Origin: Bacteroidota bacterium
Lineage (GTDB): Bacteria; Bacteroidota; Bacteroidia; Chitinophagales; Chitinophagaceae
Length of the DNA: 46,656 nt
NCBI GenBank assembly: GCA_028876495.1
Contig: JAGWRO010000092.1
Span: forward strand, 1-46,656
Direction: 5' to 3'
The first letter of the stretch is position 1. Each line of letters opens with the position of its first letter. The notes under the pieces were generated by a model. It saw nothing but the letters and a program-made list of their open reading frames with translations. It made no database searches and had not been told where the DNA came from. Positions 37,359-43,547 of the stretch are shown in pieces. A program made the position numbers and the translations under genes.

Positions 37359-38534
37359 ATGCAATCATTCAAACAACCAAGTACTATTATTGTTACCTGT
37401 AGTAAAAGAATTGCCCCTTTTCTCGAAAAGGATATTGCGGGCTTGGGATATAAAATAAAAAGAATATTCGCAACAGGAATTGAACTGAGCGGAACCTTGC
37501 AAGATTGTATTCGCTTGAATTTAAATCTTCGTTGTGCAAGCCAGGTTCTATATTCTTTAAAATCTTTTGTATGTAAAGATGCCAATGAATTATATGAACA
37601 GATTTCACTGATCCAATGGGAATCTATTATACCAACGAATGGATATTTTTCAATTACCAGCAATGTCGATAATAAAACCATCAACAATCCTTTATTTGCC
37701 AATGTAAAAGTGAAAGATGCGATTGTTGACCGGTTTCGCGATAAATTTAATGAACGACCTGATTCAGGTCCGGAGTTGGACAAAACGGTTATTAATTTGT
37801 TTTGGAAAAATGATAATGCCCAAATTTTTATTGATACTTCAGGCGAAACGCTTTCAAAGCATGGCTATAGAAGGATTCCAGGCAAAGCGCCCATGCTCGA
37901 ATCTCTAGCTGCTGCCACATTGCTGGCCTCAAATTGGGATATAATGTCTCCTTTCATTAACCCTATGTGTGGCTCATCTACGTTAGCAATAGAAGCTGCA
38001 ATGATTGCTACTAATAGACGACCTGGTTTATTTCGTGATAATTATGGGTTTATGCATATTTTAGGGTTTAGAGATGAATTTTTTGAAAAAGAAAAACAAA
38101 CGCTAAGTGACCAGATAAAAGCAGTTCCGGGCTTAAAAGTAATTGCGACAGATATTAGCGAAGATGCTATTAATATTTCTAAAATAAATGCAGTAGCAGC
38201 TGGTGTTGCTGATTTGATTGCATTCGATGTATGCGATTTCAAAGAAACCTTTGTTCCTGAAAATGCGGGAGGAATTGTATTTTTTAACCCTGAATATGGA
38301 GAACGGCTTGGTGATGAAATTGAACTTGAACAAATCTATGCTGAAATCGGGGATTTCATGAAACAAAAATGTAAAGGTTATACCGGTTATGTTTTTACCG
38401 GGAATTTCAATCTTGCAAAGAAAATTGGTCTTAAACCAAAACGTAAAATAGAATTTTACAACGGTAAAATTGATTGCCGTTTGATGGAATATGATCTTTA
38501 CGCAGGAAGCAGAAGAGAAAATAAAAATATTTGA
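37359..38534 (+). CDS. THUMP-domain class I RNA methyltransferase (RlmL/RlmK-N-like)
   Basis: The 391-residue protein combines an N-terminal THUMP RNA-binding domain (about residues 45-155) with a Rossmann methyltransferase domain. The family is that of E. coli RlmL, which makes m2G in 23S rRNA. Supporting features are HKRIPG-like HGYRRIPGKAPMLESLAAATLL, the MCGSSTLAIEAAMIA motif and ATDISEDAINISKINA. The catalytic motif IV reads FFNPEYGERLGDE, where most relatives have NPPYGER; the second proline is replaced by glutamate. This could be lineage-specific or reflect altered activity. The start follows the orphan gene by 52 bases. Confidence 0.85.
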   Translation: MQSFKQPSTIIVTCSKRIAPFLEKDIAGLGYKIKRIFATGIELSGTLQDCIRLNLNLRCASQVLYSLKSFVCKDANELYEQISLIQWESIIPTNGYFSITSNVDNKTINNPLFANVKVKDAIVDRFRDKFNERPDSGPELDKTVINLFWKNDNAQIFIDTSGETLSKHGYRRIPGKAPMLESLAAATLLASNWDIMSPFINPMCGSSTLAIEAAMIATNRRPGLFRDNYGFMHILGFRDEFFEKEKQTLSDQIKAVPGLKVIATDISEDAINISKINAVAAGVADLIAFDVCDFKETFVPENAGGIVFFNPEYGERLGDEIELEQIYAEIGDFMKQKCKGYTGYVFTGNFNLAKKIGLKPKRKIEFYNGKIDCRLMEYDLYAGSRRENKNI

Positions 38535-38630
38535 AATTTGTTCGTTTACCGGAGCTGACTTCCAAAACATTGTGCTGTTAATCGTTTCCTAAATCAAACC
38601 GCTTTATTTATCAAACGCATTCGTTTTTTT

Positions 38631-38638
38631 TATCTTGC
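38631..38638 (+). promoter_or_regulatory. Weak -7-like element before the OmpH gene
   Basis: TATCTTGC follows a run of Ts, 19 bases before the ATG at 38657. It lacks one T of the TAnnTTTG consensus and no good -33 element is seen at the right distance. Confidence 0.3.
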
Positions 38639-38656
38639 CACCCAAAATAGAAAAGC

Positions 38657-39253
38657 ATGAAAAATATTCTACTCGGCATTAATATTGTTTTGCTGGTTCT
38701 CGTAGGCTACCTTTATTACTTACACTTTCATAAGGAGAAGAATCATACTATACAAGAAGTAAGAACTAATTCTGCAGATAACCCGGAGGGAAAATCCAAA
38801 GTTGCTTATATTGATCTCGATTCTCTTCAAAACAGTTATGGTTATTACAAAAAATTAAAAGAAGATTTTGAACGTAAGCAGGCTTCTGCAAATGATCAAA
38901 TAACGGCTCTTCAAAAAAAATATCAGAATCGTGCCATGCAGTTGCAACAAAAAGCAGCCACCATGAACCAGAAAGAGCAGGAAGCAGCCATGCAGGAAAT
39001 CAATAAAATGCAACAAGATCTACAGGCCCGTAAACAAAGTATTGACAATGAGCTTTACAACGATAATTCAAAAATGAAGGAAGATATATTAATGCGCATC
39101 CAGAGTTTTTTGAAAGATTATAATAAAGATGGAAAGTACTCTTACATATTTTCTTACGAACCCGGTTTTATGTTTTATAAAGATTCCACACTTAATATTA
39201 CACCAGATGTAATTGCAGGTTTAAACGAATTGGATTCTTCAAATAAAAAATGA
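38657..39253 (+). CDS. OmpH/Skp family periplasmic chaperone-like protein
   Basis: This 198-residue protein has an N-terminal hydrophobic anchor or signal (about residues 3-24). The Skp-type opening KVAYIDLDSL follows, then a long Gln/Lys-rich coiled coil (about residues 75-145) and the closing segment GKYSYIFSYEPG. OmpH/Skp proteins chaperone outer-membrane proteins in the periplasm. The uncleaved-looking N-terminus (no clear cleavage site after the helix) suggests a membrane-anchored version. The intrinsic terminator at 39292-39315 ends its transcript. Confidence 0.85.
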   Translation: MKNILLGINIVLLVLVGYLYYLHFHKEKNHTIQEVRTNSADNPEGKSKVAYIDLDSLQNSYGYYKKLKEDFERKQASANDQITALQKKYQNRAMQLQQKAATMNQKEQEAAMQEINKMQQDLQARKQSIDNELYNDNSKMKEDILMRIQSFLKDYNKDGKYSYIFSYEPGFMFYKDSTLNITPDVIAGLNELDSSNKK

Positions 39254-39291
39254 TTCATCGGTTCAATCTCAAATAAATAATTATCTTCAAT

Positions 39292-39315
39292 CCCGTTTAT
39301 TAAAACGGGTTTTTT
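39292..39315 (+). terminator. Intrinsic terminator abutting the permease start
   Basis: CCCGTTT (39292-39298) and AAACGGG (39303-39309) form a seven-base stem with an ATTA loop. Six Ts (39310-39315) follow, and the next three bases are the permease ATG. It terminates the OmpH-like transcript, yet also occupies the whole ribosome-binding region of the permease gene. Confidence 0.85.
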
Positions 39316-40758
39316 ATGGATCAACATTCAACTGCTTTTAAACCTAGCCTTCGCCTTATAGATGCTACAATGATTGTAGCAGGTTCAATGATAGGCTCAG
39401 GTATTTTTATTGTAAGCACCGATATTGTAAGAAATGTAGGTAGCGCTGGTTGGCTTATTGTTGTCTGGCTTATCAGTGGTTTGATGACTGTAATGGCAGC
39501 AGTAAGTTATGGAGAAATGAGTGGAATGTTTCCGAAAGCGGGAGGGCAGTACGTTTATTTAAAAGAAGCCTTTAATCCGTTGAGTGGGTTTTTATATGGA
39601 TGGAGCTCTTTCACTGTAATTCAGACTGCAACAATTGCTGCAGTTGGCGTGGCTTTTAGCCGTTTTACTGCATATCTTATACCCGAAGTTGGAGAAAATG
39701 TTTTTCTTTTTTCCATCGGTAATTTTCATATTTCAGAAGCCCAGGTTTTAGCCATAGCGATGATTGTCTTTCTTACGTATACAAATACCCGGGGAATAAA
39801 TGGCGGAAAAATTATTCAAACCTCTTTTACTTCGGTAAAACTTTTATCTCTCTTCGGATTAATCATTCTTGGCTTTCTTTTGGTCAAACATAGTTTTTGG
39901 CAAGAGAACTGGCAAACAGGGTTTCATGCTGTTCAATTGGAAAAATCAGCCGGGCAATTTATAAAGCATGGTAATTGGTTTCCCATCAGTGGAACTGTTT
40001 TAATTGGTGCCGTTGCAGCAGCAATGGTTGGTTCTCTTTTTAGTAGTGATGCATGGAATAACGTCACCTTTATTGCCGGAGAAATAAAAAATCCAAAGAG
40101 AAATATTGGCCTTAGTCTTTTTTTAGGAACCATGATCGTTTCAATTATTTACATCACCACCAACCTGATGTATTTAAATGCACTTTCCTTAGACCAGATT
40201 GCTTTTCCGGGTGGCGACAGAGTTGCTGTTGCCGCGTCCAATGCAATTTTTGGAAACGCGGGTGCTGTCATCATTGCTGTTATGATCATGGTTTCAACTT
40301 TTGGCTGCAATAACGGATTGATACTGGCGGGTGCAAGGGTTTATTACACCATGGCCAACGATGGTTTGTTCTTTAAGAAAGCGGGAATACTAAATAAGAA
40401 AGCGGTTCCTGAATGGGCACTTTGGGCGCAGGCTACAGTGGCTTCCATTTTGTGTTTAAGCGGCGGTTATAATGATTTGTTGGATATGATCGCTTTTGTA
40501 GTTGTAATTTTTTATGTACTTACCATAATCGGGATTTTTGTCCTGCGCAAGAGGAAACCAAATATTGACCGGCCTTACAAAGCTTTTGGTTATCCTTTTC
40601 TGCCAGGTTTATATATCCTTTTAGGATTGGTGTTTTGTGTTTTTCTTATCATCTTTAAACCACTTTACACTTTGTGGGGATTAGGCATTGTTTTGGCAGG
40701 CATACCTGTTTATTATATTACCGTACATAATCAGAAAAAACAAATTAGAATTGAATGA
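39316..40758 (+). CDS. APC-family amino acid permease
   Basis: This 480-residue protein has about 12 membrane segments and the APC signature LRLIDATMIVAGSMIGSGIFIV at the first helix, then PKAGGQYVYLKEAFNP. These match the amino acid/polyamine/organocation transporter family, LAT-like branch, which usually exchanges or imports amino acids. The substrate is not predictable. The ATG directly follows the T-tract of the terminator at 39292-39315, so no room exists for a separate leader; the next methionine (residue 19) lies inside the conserved first helix and is too late. Its end overlaps the sugar kinase gene by four bases (ATGA). Confidence 0.88.
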   Translation: MDQHSTAFKPSLRLIDATMIVAGSMIGSGIFIVSTDIVRNVGSAGWLIVVWLISGLMTVMAAVSYGEMSGMFPKAGGQYVYLKEAFNPLSGFLYGWSSFTVIQTATIAAVGVAFSRFTAYLIPEVGENVFLFSIGNFHISEAQVLAIAMIVFLTYTNTRGINGGKIIQTSFTSVKLLSLFGLIILGFLLVKHSFWQENWQTGFHAVQLEKSAGQFIKHGNWFPISGTVLIGAVAAAMVGSLFSSDAWNNVTFIAGEIKNPKRNIGLSLFLGTMIVSIIYITTNLMYLNALSLDQIAFPGGDRVAVAASNAIFGNAGAVIIAVMIMVSTFGCNNGLILAGARVYYTMANDGLFFKKAGILNKKAVPEWALWAQATVASILCLSGGYNDLLDMIAFVVVIFYVLTIIGIFVLRKRKPNIDRPYKAFGYPFLPGLYILLGLVFCVFLIIFKPLYTLWGLGIVLAGIPVYYITVHNQKKQIRIE

Positions 40759-41750
40759 GTGTTGATATTGAAAAATTATTTGTTGGCTTTTCAAAAATGA
40801 AAGTTGCTGTTATTGGCGACCTGATGTTAGATACTTATTGGTGGGGAAATGTAGAAAGAATTTCTCCCGAAGCTCCCGTTCCTGTAGTGGCAGTTAGTAA
40901 AAGAGAAAAAAGAATTGGAGGAGCAGGGAATGTGGCATTAAATGTTCAGGCATTGGGCGCTTCTGTTGCAGTGCTTTCAATTTTAGGCGATGATGAAGAT
41001 GGTGTTCAGTTAAAGCAATTGTTGCAGGAAAATAATATTGATACCCGTTTTATTCTTGAAAGTAAAAAAAGAATTACTACTAATAAAATCAGGATTATTA
41101 GTCGAAATCAGCATATGATGCGTCTTGACGCCGAAGTAGTTCATGATATTGACGATGTTGATGAGGAGAAATTACAAAATCAAATTGAAAAATATATCTC
41201 CACAGAAAAACCTGACATTATTATTTTTGAAGATTACAATAAAGGAATTCTTACAAAGAATATAATTACTAATACAATTTCTTTTTGCAATGAAAATAAT
41301 GTAACAACAGCCGTAGATCCCAAAAGAAAGAATTTCTTTAGCTACCAGAATGCGACGCTGTTCAAACCAAACCTGGCAGAAGTTTTTGCAGGATTGAATT
41401 TATTGCCTGAGGATGTTTCTGAAGAATTGCTTTCTGAAATCCATTCGCAGTTGAAGGAAAAGTTAGGCCATAGGATTTCCTTAATTACCCTTTCTGAAAA
41501 GGGAATTTTTTACCAGGAAAATAATTTTAAAAATATTGTTCCCTCGCACAGGAGAAGTATTGCAGATGTGAGCGGTGCGGGTGATACCGTTATTGCAGTC
41601 GCCTCATTAGTTTATGCATCAACCAAAAATATTGACCTTGCTGCAAAAATTTCTAATATCGCAGGCGGTATTGTTTGCGAAGAGGTCGGAACTGTAGCTA
41701 TTCAGAAAGACAAGCTTCTTGAAGAATGTAAAAAATTAATTATTGAATAA
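40755..41750 (+). CDS. hldA: D-glycero-beta-D-manno-heptose-7-phosphate kinase (HldE/RfaE1 kinase domain)
   Basis: The 331-residue PfkB-type kinase begins with VAVIGDLMLDTYWWGNVERISPEAPVPV and has RIGGAGNVALNVQALGA for sugar binding and DVSGAGDTVIAVAS with the catalytic Asp (near residue 275). Those features are typical of RfaE domain I, which phosphorylates heptose 7-phosphate at C1 during ADP-heptose synthesis for lipopolysaccharide. The adenylyltransferase domain of the bifunctional enzyme is absent, so it is a stand-alone kinase. It is translationally coupled to the permease gene by a four-base overlap, an unexpected partner. Confidence 0.88.
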   Translation: MSVDIEKLFVGFSKMKVAVIGDLMLDTYWWGNVERISPEAPVPVVAVSKREKRIGGAGNVALNVQALGASVAVLSILGDDEDGVQLKQLLQENNIDTRFILESKKRITTNKIRIISRNQHMMRLDAEVVHDIDDVDEEKLQNQIEKYISTEKPDIIIFEDYNKGILTKNIITNTISFCNENNVTTAVDPKRKNFFSYQNATLFKPNLAEVFAGLNLLPEDVSEELLSEIHSQLKEKLGHRISLITLSEKGIFYQENNFKNIVPSHRRSIADVSGAGDTVIAVASLVYASTKNIDLAAKISNIAGGIVCEEVGTVAIQKDKLLEECKKLIIE

Positions 41751-41791
41751 AATCATTCTCCTCCTTTTACCTTTTATTTTATCCAGTTCCG

Positions 41792-41818
41792 TTGTGATTT
41801 TTTAAAGTTTTAATTTTG
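41792..41818 (+). promoter_or_regulatory. Candidate ispD promoter
   Basis: TAATTTTG (41811-41818) matches TAnnTTTG, and TTG (41792-41794) lies 16 bases upstream, slightly short of the usual spacing. Transcription would start near 41825, leaving a leader of about 27 bases with the purine-rich AAAAAGAGG before the ATG at 41852. Confidence 0.5.
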
Positions 41819-41851
41819 CTGAAAGATACTGATCAAATTATAAAAAGAGGT

Positions 41852-42517
41852 ATGAAGAAAATTGCATTGATAGTTGCTGCAGGGAATGGCTCAAGAATGA
41901 ATAGTGATATCCCCAAACAGTTTTTAATTTTAAAAAATAAACCGGTTTTATATTACAGTATCAAAGCTTTTTTAGATGCTTATGAAGATATTGAAATCAT
42001 TTTGGTTTTACCTGAAGAGCACATTGCAAAAGGACAAGAAATAATTGATGGCTATTTTGATTCATCAAAATTTAAAATTACTGCTGGTGGAAGAACACGT
42101 TTTCATTCTGTTCAAAAAGGACTTTCTTTAATCAATAATGAAGCGATCATATTTGTTCATGATGGCGTAAGGTGCTTTGTCACCAAAGATTTGATTAAAA
42201 AATGCTATAATTCTGCTCTTGAATTTGGTACTGCAGTTCCGGTTATTGATTCGGCTGATAGCGTAAGAATGATTACAAAAAACGGAAATAAAATTGTTGA
42301 TAGAGATAAGGTAAAACTGGTGCAAACTCCGCAAACTTTTCATAGCGAGATTCTTTTGCCTGCTTTTGCAATTGATTATAAAGACTTTTTTACAGATGAA
42401 GCATCGGTGGTCGAAGCTTTCGGGTTAAAAATAAACTTAGTGGAAGGGGAAAAGAATAATATAAAAATCACCACACCACGTGACCTTGAACTGGCAAAGA
42501 TTTTATTGCTTGAATAA
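41852..42517 (+). CDS. ispD: 2-C-methyl-D-erythritol 4-phosphate cytidylyltransferase
   Basis: IspD makes CDP-methylerythritol in the non-mevalonate isoprenoid pathway, here also the source of undecaprenyl carriers. The 221-residue protein starts KKIALIVAAGNGSRM and has the nucleotide-binding PKQF, the FVHDGVR segment, and late TDEASVVEAFG and IKITTPRDLELA motifs. The ATG at 41852 is chosen over an upstream TTG at 41816: it follows a purine-rich AAAAAGAGG stretch, and the TTG lies inside the -7 promoter-like element. The 3' end overlaps the convergent FemAB-like gene by 15 bases. Confidence 0.93.
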   Translation: MKKIALIVAAGNGSRMNSDIPKQFLILKNKPVLYYSIKAFLDAYEDIEIILVLPEEHIAKGQEIIDGYFDSSKFKITAGGRTRFHSVQKGLSLINNEAIIFVHDGVRCFVTKDLIKKCYNSALEFGTAVPVIDSADSVRMITKNGNKIVDRDKVKLVQTPQTFHSEILLPAFAIDYKDFFTDEASVVEAFGLKINLVEGEKNNIKITTPRDLELAKILLLE

Positions 42518-43414
42518 TTTAGCAATTACAAAAAGTCTATTCATTTTTATCCCGGGATATTTTTCTAATAATGAACCAAAACTTTTATAAAAAAAAGCAA
42601 GGCTTGGAATGTTGCTTCCTTCAAAATCAAGTACCAGGTTTTCACCGGCATGTTCTCTAATAAACGCATCTATCATTAAATGTGAAGCCCCGGAAGTTTT
42701 TCCGTCCGGATGATTTCCGACCAAAATATAATAAGCCCTGTTGTGAGAAAAAAAATAAACGCATGAGGCTACCAGCTTGTTTTGTGGAGAATAAACCCCA
42801 TAAGTAGATGCTTGATTTTTTTCTTTAAGAAATTCGAATAAATTGGTAAAATCTGAATAAATTCTTTCCTCAATTGTTGAAAAATTCTTTGACTGTTCTT
42901 TTGAAAGTTGAATAACATCTCTAACCGGAATATTCTTTTTTACAACGTTTCCGTATTGAATGGATCTTTTAATGTTTCTTATATGACTGGTTGCATATTT
43001 ACTTCTTAAAATTTCATAATTTTCTGAAAGCGGAAGAATATAATTACTTCTTTCATACATTGGAAAACCGGGAATTGAAAACCAATTATTCCGGTTAAGA
43101 TAAAAATCCCAGTACTTAAATTTTGCAGGAATATTTTCTAAAAAAGATTTTACAATTTCTGCAGTAATATCATTTCCAAAGATGCCAAGAGATGCGGTAA
43201 AAAAAGGTTGATACAAATAATAGATCGTGTATTTTTTTTTCCAGGTTAATGGCATTACCGTTTCGTAATCATTCACTATGAGTGCATCCCAATTTTCACA
43301 CAATGCATCCAGGTAAAATGAATAGCCATAGATTAATCCATTCTCTGCAGTATCAATACAGCGGTCCCATTTTGATTTATCAATATTAGCCTGCGGCAGA
43401 TAAGAAATGTTCAT
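42503..43414 (-). CDS. FemAB/GNAT-like acyl- or peptidyl-transferase homologue
   Basis: This 303-residue protein looks like two GNAT folds in the FemAB manner. The C-terminal half has ASCVYFFSHNRAYYILVGNHPDG, then SGASHLMIDAFIREH and LVLDFEGSNIPSLAFFYKSFG, which recall the substrate and acyl-donor regions of FemAB-like proteins. Many Bacteroidota carry such genes singly, with unknown substrate; peptidoglycan cross-bridge formation or glycan acylation are possible. No signal peptide is present. It is convergent with ispD, and 133 bases of spacer with an inverted repeat separate it from the peptidase gene. Confidence 0.7.
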   Translation of the reverse strand: MNISYLPQANIDKSKWDRCIDTAENGLIYGYSFYLDALCENWDALIVNDYETVMPLTWKKKYTIYYLYQPFFTASLGIFGNDITAEIVKSFLENIPAKFKYWDFYLNRNNWFSIPGFPMYERSNYILPLSENYEILRSKYATSHIRNIKRSIQYGNVVKKNIPVRDVIQLSKEQSKNFSTIEERIYSDFTNLFEFLKEKNQASTYGVYSPQNKLVASCVYFFSHNRAYYILVGNHPDGKTSGASHLMIDAFIREHAGENLVLDFEGSNIPSLAFFYKSFGSLLEKYPGIKMNRLFVIAKLFKQ

Positions 43415-43457
43415 GTGTATATTCTTTATTGTTTTTTATTTGCCACATGGAATTGCA

Positions 43458-43505
43458 CATAAAAATTTTCATTGGATGGGTATAAGTTGCTCGAAAATTT
43501 TTATG
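43458..43505. repeat. Perfect 13-base inverted repeat between the peptidase and FemAB-like genes
   Basis: CATAAAAATTTTC at 43458-43470 is the exact reverse complement of GAAAATTTTTATG at 43493-43505, with a 22-base loop. It lies after the peptidase stop and before the next leftward gene. The stem is AT-rich and no T-tract follows on the minus strand, so a classic terminator is not clear; an operator or RNA hairpin are alternatives. Confidence 0.6.
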
Positions 43506-43547
43506 CTACATTTCAAAAGAAATAATTTATTCTTCAAATGAAAGAAA

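Noticed and set aside
37343-37783. 146-codon leftward frame
   Set aside because: It lies entirely opposite the THUMP methyltransferase gene, whose motifs are clear.
41816-41851. Longer ispD start at a TTG
   Set aside because: The added residues are not IspD-like, the TTG overlaps the -7 promoter-like element, and the ATG at 41852 has a purine-rich stretch before it.
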